A DNA stretch of 64,000 nucleotides from Nitrososphaerota archaeon (GCA_009889515.1 WUQR01000139.1:1054001-1118000), one strand, 5' to 3'; positions 1 to 9,067 are shown, counted from the stretch's first letter. Translations and numbers: made by a program. Notes: generated from the sequence alone by a model not told the origin.

Positions 1-239
1 CGATACCGCTTGCTATCATGGGGTTCTATGGAGGCGCGGCGATGGATAATGCGAAAAAGCTCCTCGAGATTGGTGGAAAGAAGGGCACAGATGCTCACAA
101 GGCGGCGGTCGTAGGCGATACTCTGGGAGACCCAATGAAGGACACCTACGCGCCGAGCCTACATATCCTGATAAAGCTGCTCAACACGCTCTCACTAGTC
201 TTCATACCGCTCTTCATGATTGGGCTAATAATACTCTAG
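1..239 (+). CDS. hppA: Membrane-bound proton-pumping pyrophosphatase, C-terminal end (5' truncated)
   Basis: The frame is open from base 3 and ends at a TAG at 237-239, so only the last ~79 residues lie in the window. The stretch with [31 protein letters not shown] and a final hydrophobic helix matches the end of V-type H+/Na+-translocating inorganic pyrophosphatases, which couple PPi hydrolysis to ion pumping across the membrane. The family usually has Trp where this one has Met before DNAKK. The K+-dependence residue is outside the window, so the subtype cannot be called. The stop overlaps the convergent HtrA stop by four bases. Confidence 0.9.
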   Translation, partial: IPLAIMGFYGGAAMDNAKKLLEIGGKKGTDAHKAAVVGDTLGDPMKDTYAPSLHILIKLLNTLSLVFIPLFMIGLIIL

Positions 240-1417
240 GGACGCTCCCCCAACACCACAGCAACTTTTAATGTCTCACCACCCCTAAGAATAGTCAGCA
301 ACACAGTATCACCCGGGCTTGTCTTCTCAACCATATACGTCAACAGGTCATCCATACTGGTGATTGCAGTACCATCTATCGCAACTATAACATCTCCCCC
401 AACCCTATACTCTCTCCCCGCAATAACTAGGGTTCTTGAGCCTCCCCTAATACCGGCTCTATCTGCCGGGCCGTTTGGAACTACGCTCTCCACCAGCAAC
501 CCCTTATTCACTCCGATTCCGAGTTCTCTAGCAACGAGCGAGTCTATCTCCCTACCGGATATACCTAGATAACTGTGGACGTATTTGCCCTTCTCTATTA
601 GGGCGGGGACTATACGTTTCACGACGTTCGATGATACTGCGTACCCAATCCCCGCGAACTGTCCCGTCGTCGACTCTATAGCAGTAGCAACACCTACAAC
701 CTCACCCCTCATATTGAGTATGGGTCCCCCAGAGTTTCCAGGATTAACTGCAGCATCAATCTGTATTATTCCCGGGATGAGATATCCTCTACTTGACGGT
801 AAAAGCCTACCCTTCTGGCTTACAATGCCGGTCGTAACGCTGCCTGTCAGCTCAAAGGGGTTGCCGATCACGATTATCTGCTCGCCAATCTGGAGTGCGC
901 TTGAGTTGCCGAGCCTTAAAGGCTTGAATGACTTATTCTCATCTCCTGTAACTATCTTCAAGACCGCTAAGTCTGTGTCAGGGTCCCTCCCCACCAGCCG
1001 TGCCGTATAAGCACTCCCATCGATAAAGTAGACATAGTACTCCAACCCGCCCTCCACTACGTGATTATTCGTGACTACGTGCCCCTGCGAGTCGTAGATA
1101 AATCCTGAGCCTACAGATTCTCCAAACCTATAGAGTGTCCTTATCTCTACCACAGAGTCTTTAACCAGCTCGTAAACCCGCGTCACATTATACTGAATTG
1201 TTACTACCGTTGTCTGACCTGGCCTGGAATTCTCAATCGAACTTATCTCTGCTCTCGCCTCCTGCAGGTCTCTTCTAAGAGACTCTATAGCTGATTCCAG
1301 CTTAGCTATTTGAGAAGTGAGCGCCGTCAAGTTTTGCTGGTAATCAAGGACTTGAAGGAATAGAATTGCAACGAGGGCGAGAGAGACTGCTGATATTGCG
1401 ACCGATACTTTGCTCAT
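236..1417 (-). CDS. Membrane-anchored HtrA/DegP-type serine protease with PDZ domain
   Basis: This 393-residue protein begins with a signal-anchor helix (residues ~5-25), then a short coiled coil (~27-65), a trypsin-like domain and a C-terminal PDZ domain (~290-390). The catalytic triad is visible as His in TNNHVVEGG (~119), Asp in DPDTDLAVL (~149) and Ser in NPGNSGGPI (~229). The family degrades or refolds damaged proteins outside the membrane. It starts 6 bases after the asparagine-synthase-like gene and closes an operon headed by L15e. The domain order matches archaeal DegQ-like proteases with a single PDZ. Confidence 0.93.
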   Translation of the reverse strand: MSKVSVAISAVSLALVAILFLQVLDYQQNLTALTSQIAKLESAIESLRRDLQEARAEISSIENSRPGQTTVVTIQYNVTRVYELVKDSVVEIRTLYRFGESVGSGFIYDSQGHVVTNNHVVEGGLEYYVYFIDGSAYTARLVGRDPDTDLAVLKIVTGDENKSFKPLRLGNSSALQIGEQIIVIGNPFELTGSVTTGIVSQKGRLLPSSRGYLIPGIIQIDAAVNPGNSGGPILNMRGEVVGVATAIESTTGQFAGIGYAVSSNVVKRIVPALIEKGKYVHSYLGISGREIDSLVARELGIGVNKGLLVESVVPNGPADRAGIRGGSRTLVIAGREYRVGGDVIVAIDGTAITSMDDLLTYMVEKTSPGDTVLLTILRGGETLKVAVVLGERP

Positions 1418-1423
1418 AAGTCA

Positions 1424-2707
1424 TCACCCAGCCCTAGATTCGACACGCCTTAACGCCTTCTCGATGCCGGTACCATATTGGGCAGCCTTCTTCTCCTTCT
1501 CTACCAGCTCTGCCGGCAGCCCCGCAAGCCTCGCAACTCTCCTCAACACCACCTTCCTGACACCTCTAGAAATTTTGAATTCAAGCGGTAGATTATATGC
1601 ATTGTTAATGATTCGTTCATCCAAGTAGGGAGTTGTTAAGAGGCAGCCCGCCAACGCGGCCGATCCATAATCCCGCGGCAGACCTCTTAGCCAGAGCGCT
1701 TCTAGGTCTCGCCTCATCTCCTCCTCCACACCAGTCAGATCACCCCTCTCAACCATGCGTAGATACTTCATGTAACCCCCGAATAATTCGTCGGCTCCCT
1801 GACCGCTCACCACCTGTCTCCGTCCATGCGAGGCCGCAGCCCTAGATCCCTCATAGACAAGCACAGCAAGCGCCCTGTCCATTGGAGAGTCCAGATGCAA
1901 GCTTTTCGATAGATAGCTGGACGTGCGGGCTACCTCCTGTTCAGACAGTGGAACACTTACATAGTCAACACCAAGAATCCTAGCCGCCCTCTCCGAGAAT
2001 ATGAGGTCGTGAGAACCTTCCAAGCCAACCGAGACCGCTAGAGGATCTAGGCCGAGCCTAATACACATCCACACCAGTAGTGAGCTGTCAATGCCGCCGG
2101 AGAAGAGCACAGCACATCTCTTCGCAACAGATCGTTTAACCGCCATCATCAACTCTTCAAAAAGCAGCTCTGATGCATCAAGTAGGTTTGGGGGAGGGGT
2201 GGGTCGAGAGGTAGCGCTGACATCTTTCTCAACTTTTTTAGGACCGTCGAAGCCGAGCAATATCTCGCTGCTAGGTGGGACGATCTGTTCCGGCCCGTGA
2301 TGGAGAGGGACTATGTTTGGTGGAGAAGAGACAGTGACTATCTCGCTTGAGCTATAATACGATAGGGGTGGTGAGCCCATCTGTCCAGACCTCAGCCTAA
2401 CCTCCCCGCTGCGCAGCTCTATCTCTGAGGAGAAGGGGGAGTCGGCAAGCTCTTTAATCCCCAAGATACGTGAGGGTGTTAAGTGGACCGTAAGACTGCT
2501 CTGTCCCTCCTCCACAACACCCTTCCCCGCGTGATGTACAACCAACCCCACCCTACCCTTCACTTCAGACAATTCGCGGGGCGAGATGCGCGAACCATCC
2601 ACGAAGATCTCGTTCCTAGGCCATCGATAAGACAGTCTGAGTATCCGATCCATTAAGCTGGAGAGGCAAAACTCAGTCTTGGAGACAAGGGCGTACACTA
2701 TTGCCAT
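1424..2707 (-). CDS. Asparagine-synthase-like ATP-pyrophosphatase lacking the Cys-glutaminase
   Basis: The C-terminal half has the PP-loop LFSGGIDSSLLVW (~residue 200) and GQGADELFGGY, both diagnostic of the asparagine synthetase B synthetase domain, which adenylates a carboxylate and amidates it. The N-terminus reads MAIVYALV rather than Met-Cys-Gly, so the class II glutaminase nucleophile is absent. The enzyme may use ammonia, a separate amidotransferase or another substrate. At 427 residues it is shorter than classical AsnB (~550). It lies 26 bases after L15e and just before HtrA, so probably one transcript. True asparagine synthesis is not proven. Confidence 0.8.
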   Translation of the reverse strand: MAIVYALVSKTEFCLSSLMDRILRLSYRWPRNEIFVDGSRISPRELSEVKGRVGLVVHHAGKGVVEEGQSSLTVHLTPSRILGIKELADSPFSSEIELRSGEVRLRSGQMGSPPLSYYSSSEIVTVSSPPNIVPLHHGPEQIVPPSSEILLGFDGPKKVEKDVSATSRPTPPPNLLDASELLFEELMMAVKRSVAKRCAVLFSGGIDSSLLVWMCIRLGLDPLAVSVGLEGSHDLIFSERAARILGVDYVSVPLSEQEVARTSSYLSKSLHLDSPMDRALAVLVYEGSRAAASHGRRQVVSGQGADELFGGYMKYLRMVERGDLTGVEEEMRRDLEALWLRGLPRDYGSAALAGCLLTTPYLDERIINNAYNLPLEFKISRGVRKVVLRRVARLAGLPAELVEKEKKAAQYGTGIEKALRRVESRAG

Positions 2708-2733
2708 TTGGACCAGTTTGATTATAGACGGCT

Positions 2734-3222
2734 TTATTCTTTCTTAAGCTTTTTCTCAACACGTCTGAGCAGGGGGTCGGGGAGTTTTATCTCAGGATCG
2801 CTTCTTATTGCCGGGTGATATGGGTCGACCATTATCACCTCGAACCACTTGTATAAGCTGTCATAGGTCAGTGGGTAGCCGCCGATTGGGTAGAGGTTTG
2901 GATATTTTTTCTTGGCCCTGTTTATCGCCTCCTCAAGCATTGTTACATTGACTTTGTGGAGAACTGTACCGAGAGCCTTAGGCCTTCTACCGGAGTTCGG
3001 ACGAGGCTTGCTGAAACCTCCCCTCCTAACTCTAACCCTCAAGACCACGAAGCCCTGCTTCGCCTTGTATCCAATGCTTCTAGCCCGGTCAATCCTCAGG
3101 GGCCTCTCCACGCGAACCACTGAAGGCTCCCGTCTCCAGAGAACCTTCCTAGACCTGAGAATAGCCTTCAGCTCTTCCGGCCGACTCCTCCAAACCTGAT
3201 TCAAGAGGGAGTATAGACCCAT
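2734..3222 (-). CDS. rpl15e: Large-subunit ribosomal protein L15e (eL15)
   Basis: The 162-residue protein has the eL15 core: an N-terminal MGLYSLLNQVWRS, a basic middle with GYKAKQGFVVLRVRVRRGG, and KWFEVIMVDPYHPAIRSDP. Usual eL15 proteins continue with a conserved basic tail containing GRxFRGLTSAGKK; here the chain ends in a different Lys/Glu-rich tail after EIKLPDP. No frame nearby carries the missing tail, and the gene stops cleanly, so this looks like a lineage-specific shortened end. First gene of the L15e / Asn-synthase-like / HtrA unit. A TATA-like stretch sits near 3262-3270 on the minus strand. Confidence 0.93.
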   Translation of the reverse strand: MGLYSLLNQVWRSRPEELKAILRSRKVLWRREPSVVRVERPLRIDRARSIGYKAKQGFVVLRVRVRRGGFSKPRPNSGRRPKALGTVLHKVNVTMLEEAINRAKKKYPNLYPIGGYPLTYDSLYKWFEVIMVDPYHPAIRSDPEIKLPDPLLRRVEKKLKKE

Positions 3223-3320
3223 GCCCGTCCAGCCCTTAACGCCTCTATGACATCCTAGCCTCCATGATAAATACCCTTAAAGCTGGTGAAAGTTGTCAAG
3301 AGAATGGCGGTAGAGGGGTT

Positions 3321-3329
3321 TTATATATC
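3321..3329 (+). promoter_or_regulatory. TATA box for the small RING-like gene
   Basis: TTATATATC is centred about 28 bases before the TTG at 3353. With archaeal TATA spacing the transcript would begin at or just before that codon, which supports a leaderless TTG start. Confidence 0.6.
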
Positions 3330-3352
3330 TGTGCAACCCTCCTACGGATGAA

Positions 3353-3559
3353 TTGCTTAGAATAAGGGTCGGCGAGTCGCTCGGCATGTGGGATTGGACG
3401 GTCGCAAGCTGTGACGCCTGCCTACTAGACATCGAGGATGGCGCCGAGGTTTCTAGGTGCGGGAACTGCGGGGCCGTTTTCCATACAGACTGTTTCAGAA
3501 ACCTTAAGAATACAAAATCTGTTTGCCCCAAGTGTAGGGTGAGTTTAGATGAGCAGTAG
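3353..3559 (+). CDS. Small RING/PHD-like zinc-binding protein
   Basis: Almost the whole 68-residue protein is a zinc domain with ligands in the order CxxC-x12-CxxC-x4-H-x2-C-x10-CxxC. This C4HC3 pattern resembles RING and PHD fingers and prokaryotic RING-like families, with core CGAVFHTDC. It shares the core and nearly all spacing with the C-terminus of the membrane protein at 4896-5645. RING domains in eukaryotes, and a small RING-finger protein in Caldiarchaeum, act with ubiquitin-like systems; E3 activity here is inference. The TTG start is favoured by the TATA position; ATG at 3386 is the alternative. It overlaps the next gene by 11 bases. Confidence 0.75.
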   Translation: MLRIRVGESLGMWDWTVASCDACLLDIEDGAEVSRCGNCGAVFHTDCFRNLKNTKSVCPKCRVSLDEQ

Positions 3560-3929
3560 TGAGAATGAGAAGGAAGGTGTAGAGACCGGCGAGGAGGAAG
3601 AGATAGTCATCAATATTATAGAGACGCCAAGGGGCCGTGTCCCCGAATTCGATAGCACCTTCCGCGCACTCGAGAAGATATCAGCTAGGCTCTTAGAGCA
3701 AGACGAGAAAATAGAAAGGGCTTTGAGCCGCCTATCTAGTGGACAGCTGTCGAGCGGAGAGCTGAAGACGATTCTAGAAACGCTCCAGTCGATTAGGGAA
3801 GACATATCTAAAATCTCTAAGAGGCTTGAGATAATCGAGGATAATATTGGAGAGATGTATGAAAGGCTTAACCTATTGGACTATCTCGCGGATATTGTTG
3901 AGCGTTATCTTCGGTCCCAAGAGGGTTAA
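3549..3929 (+). CDS. Small coiled-coil protein coupled to the RING-like gene
   Basis: No family recognised. The 126-residue protein has an acidic N-terminus (~1-20) followed by heptad-rich helices from ~38 to the end, with no membrane segment and no cysteines. The ATG lies inside the upstream RING-like gene in another frame (11-base overlap), so translation is probably coupled and the products may work together. The stop overlaps the convergent long coiled-coil gene by four bases. A scaffold or adaptor role is only a guess. Confidence 0.65.
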   Translation: MSSSENEKEGVETGEEEEIVINIIETPRGRVPEFDSTFRALEKISARLLEQDEKIERALSRLSSGQLSSGELKTILETLQSIREDISKISKRLEIIEDNIGEMYERLNLLDYLADIVERYLRSQEG

Positions 3930-4774
3930 GTGGGTCCCCGGAGTATTCCGCCCCTGAGTTCCTGCTTAATCCGCTCCAGCTCCCTCTTCTCAGACTCCAG
4001 TCTGGAAATCTCCTGCGCGAGCTGAGTCTTCTTCCTCTCCAGCCTCCTCACCTCCTCGGCCAGCTGAGAGAACTGTTTGTTATACTCCTCAGCAATAGAT
4101 TTTGCGGCTTCAAGCCTCGATATCTCCTCCCTCTTCCTCTCCTCCAGCCTTACGAGCCTCTCAAGCCTCGCCTCCCTCACCTTAAACCTCTTGTCCAGCT
4201 CTTTCACAGTCTTCTCAATGCCCTCAACCGCGGACTGGAGCGCAGAGAGATAGGAGTTTTGAAGCTCCTTAATCTTCTCCTCTAGGTACGCCTTCCTCTC
4301 CTCCAGTTCTTGGACTTCCTTCTCAAAACTCTTCAAGGCCCTATCCTTCTCCTCCACCTCCTGCCTGAGCTGGATCAGTTCTTGGCGCAGTGCTTCGAGG
4401 CTATTTTTCTCCTGCTCCAGCCTCTCCCTCTCCTTCAATATTGCCTGCCTGGCCTTCTCCAAGACCTCTACCTGCTCTCTCTGAAACTCCAGTAGCCTCG
4501 CCAGCTCCTCCTGCTGCTCTTGGAAGATAACGAGGTATGAAGTCAGGGACTTTAGGACATTCACGCCCTCGATGAACTCTTTTATGAGATATTCTGGCTG
4601 AGTCGAGGCTAGGGCGTCGAACCTAGAAATCATTTCTTGGGCGGCAGCCCTTATCTGGCTAATAACGTTTCCCGAGATTTGCGACTCAATATTCTGGAGC
4701 TGCGTCATAATACTCCTTAAATTCTGGGATATCGCTTCCAGCTCCTCTGATCGCCGCCCTATTATCGAGCCCAT
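3926..4774 (-). CDS. Long coiled-coil (SMC-like) protein of unknown function
   Basis: The 282-residue protein is nearly all helix. An amphipathic N-terminal part (~1-90) is followed by continuous Glu/Lys/Arg/Leu/Gln heptads (~95-275). There is no ATPase head, so it is not a full SMC or Rad50 protein. Its promoter, ATATAAATC at 4801-4809 read on the minus strand, lies ~31 bases upstream. It sits between two paralogous RING-like genes, convergent with the first pair and divergent from the membrane RING-like gene, which makes a common process plausible but unproven. Confidence 0.7.
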   Translation of the reverse strand: MGSIIGRRSEELEAISQNLRSIMTQLQNIESQISGNVISQIRAAAQEMISRFDALASTQPEYLIKEFIEGVNVLKSLTSYLVIFQEQQEELARLLEFQREQVEVLEKARQAILKERERLEQEKNSLEALRQELIQLRQEVEEKDRALKSFEKEVQELEERKAYLEEKIKELQNSYLSALQSAVEGIEKTVKELDKRFKVREARLERLVRLEERKREEISRLEAAKSIAEEYNKQFSQLAEEVRRLERKKTQLAQEISRLESEKRELERIKQELRGGILRGPT

Positions 4775-4800
4775 CCTTGGTAATCTCTCTATTTCTTCGG

Positions 4801-4809
4801 ATATAAATC
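4801..4809 (-). promoter_or_regulatory. TATA box for the long coiled-coil gene
   Basis: Read on the minus strand this is GATTTATAT, centred 31 bases before the ATG at 4774. It faces away from the TATA box of the membrane RING-like gene. Confidence 0.55.
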
Positions 4810-4859
4810 TATATTCCTCCCATTGTTGGCCAAACCTTCTCTCGGATTCGGCGAGACTT

Positions 4860-4868
4860 ATTTATATA
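4860..4868 (+). promoter_or_regulatory. TATA box for the membrane RING-like gene
   Basis: TTTTATATA-like sequence centred ~32 bases before the ATG at 4896. Little room remains for a leader. Confidence 0.6.
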
Positions 4869-4895
4869 CAGGCTACACGATGAAAGTGCAGGTCA

Positions 4896-5645
4896 ATGAT
4901 AACTCAGACAAGTGAGGCTTTGGCCAGGTTCAGCAGGATCGGAGCCCTAATCTCACTCCTAGGCGCTACACATGCCTTAAGCCTGATCCTCAACTGGTTC
5001 TCTATAAACTATGACAATGTTGGCCGATCCTTGATCACCGGGTATACCTTCATGGAGCCTCTACTGTTCTCCTTGGCCGCGGGCGGTGCTGCCGGCGCAA
5101 CAGGTGTATTCGCCTCAAACCTTAAGGATCTCACGAAGCTTAGACTCGTCATGCCGCTCCTCTCGTTTACCGCTGCGGGCCTAGCCCTCTTCTCACCCCT
5201 CTACACATACCTGATAAAGCTCCCGAGCTTCAGTGGCCTGAACTTCATCCCCGAGCTGGGGCTATTCGCAGCCCTCTTCACAGGGATAGCAATAGCGGGA
5301 GCCTCGGTGCTGGCCTTAATAGCCGCCATGAGGACGCGTGTTACAACCTCTATGGCGCCATCACCGCTATGGGCAACTGCAACGGAGGAGACCGAGCCAG
5401 TCGCAGAGATTACTGAGCCGGCAGTCGAGACCCAGACAACCGTTCTTGAACCGGCTCCTGAGAGGGAGGAGAGGAGGATGGAGACGGCGGGGACAGGACA
5501 GTGCATGATATGTGGCGACCTCATCTCAGGCGGTGAGACAGAGTCTTGCCGCTCGTGCGGGGCCGTCTTTCACAGGGACTGCATGAATGTGTGGGTTGAT
5601 TTAGGAAATAAGTGCCCCTCATGCGGCGGAGAACTCCGAGGCTAA
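4896..5645 (+). CDS. Four-helix membrane protein with C-terminal RING/PHD-like zinc domain
   Basis: Residues ~12-150 contain four probable membrane segments, then a Thr/Glu/Pro-rich linker (~155-195), then a zinc domain at ~203-247. The ligand pattern is CxxC-x11-CxxC-x4-H-x2-C-x10-CxxC with core CGAVFHRDC and a Trp before the last pair, as in RING-H2 proteins. The core is almost identical to the small zinc protein at 3353-3559, so the two are paralogues. The arrangement resembles eukaryotic membrane-bound RING E3 ligases. No ubiquitin, E1 or E2 gene lies in this window, so the ligase role is inference. Confidence 0.75.
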   Translation: MITQTSEALARFSRIGALISLLGATHALSLILNWFSINYDNVGRSLITGYTFMEPLLFSLAAGGAAGATGVFASNLKDLTKLRLVMPLLSFTAAGLALFSPLYTYLIKLPSFSGLNFIPELGLFAALFTGIAIAGASVLALIAAMRTRVTTSMAPSPLWATATEETEPVAEITEPAVETQTTVLEPAPEREERRMETAGTGQCMICGDLISGGETESCRSCGAVFHRDCMNVWVDLGNKCPSCGGELRG

Positions 5646-5734
5646 AGCCTACTGGGTAAGGACTGGACAGCCGTCTAAAGTATCAGCCCAGCTCATCAGC
5701 TATTTATTGCGCAGGCCTGATGGTTTGAGAGGGA

Positions 5735-7243
5735 ATGCCTGAGCAGCTCGCCGAGAGCATTGTCCAGCTCGCGTTGAGAAGGGGGTTCTTCAACCCCACA
5801 GCCGAGATATACAGGGGCCCCGCAGGCTTCTACGACCTAGGCCCTCTGGGGACGCTGATGAAACTCAACCTCATCAACTACTGGCTAGACACCTTCGTGA
5901 AGAGAGAGACATCCTTTGAAGTATACCTTATCGACGGTTCATTGATACTCCCATTCGAAGCACTGAAGGCTTCCGGCCACGTTGACAAGTTTACCGATCC
6001 TAAGGCGGAGTGTGCGAGGTGTGGCAGAATCCATCGGGTAGATCAGCTCATCGAGGATATTCTTGGATTGAAGGTGGAGGGGAAGAGTATTGAGGAGTTG
6101 CAAGAAGTGGTGAAGGCTCGCGGGGTTAAATGCCCCAATTGCGGAGGCGAGCTGACAGGCTTTAAGGAGCACCACCTGATGTTCAAACTCTCAGTAGGGG
6201 GAGGAGAGGAGACCGCATTCCTCCGCCCGGAGACGGCCCAAAACATCTTCCTAAACTTTAAGAGAATAGCATATGCCATGAGGGCTAAGCTACCCTTCGC
6301 CGTAGCCCAGGTTGGGAAGTCGTTCAGAAACGAGATCTCCCCCCGCCAGTCCATTATAAGACTCCGAGAATTCAGTCAAATGGAGATTGAGGTCTTCTTC
6401 TCGCCTATTCGAGGCGACGGGCCCAAAAGGTTCGACGAGGTTGGTGATACTGTGATACGTATCTTGACGCGGGAGGAGCAGAGGCGTGGCGATGGTGGGG
6501 AGGCAATAGAGCTGAAGGCCCGAGATGCTGTCGAGGAGGGCATAGTACCTAACAAGTTTTTGGCCTACTATCTCGCCAAGGAGGTGAGGTTTTTCCAGTC
6601 CCTCGGCATCCCGCCTGAAAACATGAGGTTCAGACACCTGCTGCCGGAGGAGACGCCACACTATTCGGGTGGGAATTTTGACCTCGAGGTCAAGTTCTCC
6701 TTTGGATGGAAGGAGGTTGTGGGGAACGCTTACAGACGGGACTATGACCTCACAGTCCACTCAAAACACTCGGGAGAAGACCTGTCAATAGATGATAATG
6801 GCGTGAAAGTAGTTCCCCATGTGGTTGAGCCGTCTTTCGGTGTTGAAAGAATCCTCTACGCGATCCTTGAGCATTCCTACAGGGAGGGGGTTAGAGACTG
6901 GCCACTATTGATGCTCCCCAGAATAGTCTCACCAATAAAGGCGGCCATACTCCCTCTACTTGACCGAGAAGACTTAGTCGCGAAGGCTTGGGACATCTAC
7001 ACCAAGCTCAGGGCAAGTAGGCTGCCCATCTACACTGTATATGATGACCGGGGCTCTATTGGTCGGCGATATGCGCGGGCAGATGAGGCGGGCGTCAACC
7101 TCTGCGTAACGATTGACCACCAGACACTACAGGATAACACTGTTACAGTCAGGGATAGAGACACTGCGGCACAGGTTAGGGTAAAGATAGATGAGCTCGA
7201 GGAGCTAATCTTCAACGACATATATAGAGGGTTGGAAAGGTGA
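5735..7243 (+). CDS. glyS: Glycyl-tRNA synthetase (class II, alpha2)
   Basis: The 502-residue protein charges tRNA-Gly. Class II motifs are present: motif 2 region FRNEISPRQSIIRLREF and motif 3 VVEPSFGVERILYAIL. The family-specific ASGHVDKFTDP and LRPETAQNIFLNF are also seen, plus an inserted CxxC pair (~92 and ~135) likely to bind zinc. A C-terminal anticodon-binding domain (~400-500) completes it. Length is slightly below the ~570 common in archaea, with a shorter insertion. A TATTTATT box near 5700-5708 precedes the start, and GAGAGGG sits just before the ATG. Confidence 0.97.
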   Translation: MPEQLAESIVQLALRRGFFNPTAEIYRGPAGFYDLGPLGTLMKLNLINYWLDTFVKRETSFEVYLIDGSLILPFEALKASGHVDKFTDPKAECARCGRIHRVDQLIEDILGLKVEGKSIEELQEVVKARGVKCPNCGGELTGFKEHHLMFKLSVGGGEETAFLRPETAQNIFLNFKRIAYAMRAKLPFAVAQVGKSFRNEISPRQSIIRLREFSQMEIEVFFSPIRGDGPKRFDEVGDTVIRILTREEQRRGDGGEAIELKARDAVEEGIVPNKFLAYYLAKEVRFFQSLGIPPENMRFRHLLPEETPHYSGGNFDLEVKFSFGWKEVVGNAYRRDYDLTVHSKHSGEDLSIDDNGVKVVPHVVEPSFGVERILYAILEHSYREGVRDWPLLMLPRIVSPIKAAILPLLDREDLVAKAWDIYTKLRASRLPIYTVYDDRGSIGRRYARADEAGVNLCVTIDHQTLQDNTVTVRDRDTAAQVRVKIDELEELIFNDIYRGLER

Positions 7244-7264
7244 GTGCGCCTACGCTGATTAGTT

Positions 7265-7804
7265 TTGACAGCTAGAGTTTTGGTCGGAGTCACAGGCCCT
7301 CCTGGATGTGGAAAGACAACCACAGTAGAGATGGCTGCGAATATTCTGAGATCTATGGGTAAGAGTGTCGGAGGGATATTGTCGAGAGAGGTTAGAGCTG
7401 GGGGCAAACGTGTCGGGTTCGATATAATAGACATCGAGACTCAAGCGTCTGTACCGCTAGCTAGGGAGTCGGGGGAGCCCGGCCCGCGGATTGGGCGATA
7501 CAGAGTCTATGTTGAAAACCTCGATGGATTTGCATCTGACATCATTGAGAAGGCTCTAAGCTCTGGGGCCATCGTCCTAATCGACGAGGTGGGGCCTATG
7601 GAGCTGATGAGCCAGCGATTTAGGAATGTATTGAGAAGAGTTCTGAGGGATGCGAGATACGCTATTCTCACGCTTCATTTTCGCTCCCGCGACCCGCTAC
7701 TTCTAGAGGCGAGAGAGGCTGTGACAAGGCTGATAGTTCTCAAGCGCGGTGAGGCCCAAACCGCTGCTAGAGAGATTGTGGACATACTTACGGGAGAGGG
7801 GTGA
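7265..7804 (+). CDS. THEP1-type nucleoside-triphosphatase
   Basis: The 179-residue protein carries Walker A GPPGCGKTT (~residue 11) and Walker B IVLIDEVGPMEL (~100). The GGILSREVRAGGKRVGF stretch is typical of the archaeal/bacterial NTPase family named for the Aquifex/Thermotoga THEP1 protein, which hydrolyses NTPs; the cellular role is unclear. The start is TTG at 7265, 22 bases after GlyRS, so the two may be one transcript with Trm1 following. Confidence 0.9.
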   Translation: MTARVLVGVTGPPGCGKTTTVEMAANILRSMGKSVGGILSREVRAGGKRVGFDIIDIETQASVPLARESGEPGPRIGRYRVYVENLDGFASDIIEKALSSGAIVLIDEVGPMELMSQRFRNVLRRVLRDARYAILTLHFRSRDPLLLEAREAVTRLIVLKRGEAQTAAREIVDILTGEG

Positions 7805-7811
7805 GGATGGT

Positions 7812-8996
7812 GTGGAGACTGTTCCCCCTCTACCTTTTCCGGTAAAGATTGTCAAGGAGGGGTTGGCCGAGCTGATAGTTCCAGAGACTGGAGAGGCCCA
7901 AGCGACGACTAGGCTCCCAGCATTCTATAACCCCCTCTCAAAGGTCTCGAGAGACCTGGCGGTCATCGTTGTTGACTCCTACTTCTCAGGGAGGTCATGT
8001 GGTCTGGCCGCTGAGCCTCTTGCCGGGACTGGGGCCCGGATTATCAGGCTACTCCTAGAGTCAGGCTCTGTGACGGAGGGGTTGGCTGGAGATATTTCCG
8101 AGTGGGCGGTCCGGCTCAGCGAGGTCAATAGGGAGAGAAACGGATTGGTTGAGAGGCTGAGGATCGAGCACTCAGATGCAAACCTACTCTTATCCAGATT
8201 GGCGGTTGAGGGTCGGGCCGGCTACGTAGACATCGACCCATTCGGCTCACCTGTGAGATTTCTTGAGAACGGGTTTAGGGCCACTGAGAGGCGGGGGCTG
8301 TTAGGGGTTTCCGCCACAGATCTTGCAGCCCTCTCAGGATCCTCGCGACGCACAGCATACTGGAAGTATGGCCTAACACTCGTAAAGACCAACTTCTATA
8401 GAGAGACAGCGATCAGGGCCCTAGCTGGTTTCGCCGTAATGACTGCTTCGCGCCTGAGCCTGGGAGCCGAGCCAGTCCTCTCAGTCGCCTACAGGCACTT
8501 CGTCAGAGTGTTTCTGCGAGTGGAGCGGGGGAAGCGGAGGGCTTATCACGCCAGGTCACAGGTTAGATATCTCATCCACTGCAAATACTGCCTCAACACC
8601 TCTGTGATGAGTGATGTCTCCGAGTGGCGAGAGAAGTGCAGCATATGCGGCAACCCCAACGTCCTCGTTGGGCCAGTGTGGACAGGAGCGCTCAGCGATA
8701 AGAACCTCGTCGAGAAAATCCTGAACTCAAGATATTTGTCCGACCCGATATACAGGGAGGCCATAAAGATCGTTAAAACTATTGCAGAGGAGTTGGACGA
8801 CATTCCGTGGTCCTTCCAAATCTCGGAGGTATCCAGGCGCGCCAAGACCTCACCCCCCAAGACAAAAAATGTGATAGAGAGGCTTAGAGAGGTGGGCTAC
8901 CGCGCCTCACCCACCCACTACGACCCGGCCGCCGTAAAGACAGACGCTCCATCAGACATCTTGACAAAGATTGTGAAGGAGCTAGCCCACAACTGA
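7812..8996 (+). CDS. trm1: tRNA (guanine26-N2)-dimethyltransferase Trm1
   Basis: The protein methylates G26 of tRNA with S-adenosylmethionine. Evidence is the PLAGTGARIIRL SAM loop, the catalytic-type motif VDIDPFGSP, and a CxxC...CxxC zinc site (CKYC / CSIC) in the C-terminal domain. The open frame extends back to GTG at 7749 inside the THEP1 gene, but Trm1 proteins normally start shortly before KIVKEGLAEL. A good Shine-Dalgarno sequence (AGGGGTGA, 7797-7804) precedes GTG at 7812, so that start is preferred, giving 394 residues. Confidence 0.93.
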   Translation: METVPPLPFPVKIVKEGLAELIVPETGEAQATTRLPAFYNPLSKVSRDLAVIVVDSYFSGRSCGLAAEPLAGTGARIIRLLLESGSVTEGLAGDISEWAVRLSEVNRERNGLVERLRIEHSDANLLLSRLAVEGRAGYVDIDPFGSPVRFLENGFRATERRGLLGVSATDLAALSGSSRRTAYWKYGLTLVKTNFYRETAIRALAGFAVMTASRLSLGAEPVLSVAYRHFVRVFLRVERGKRRAYHARSQVRYLIHCKYCLNTSVMSDVSEWREKCSICGNPNVLVGPVWTGALSDKNLVEKILNSRYLSDPIYREAIKIVKTIAEELDDIPWSFQISEVSRRAKTSPPKTKNVIERLREVGYRASPTHYDPAAVKTDAPSDILTKIVKELAHN

Positions 8997-9067
8997 GGGG
9001 TGTGCCCTTAACAGTGAAGAGCCGCCTGCCACTAGATTGAAATAGGCCCCACTCTACACACGAAGCC

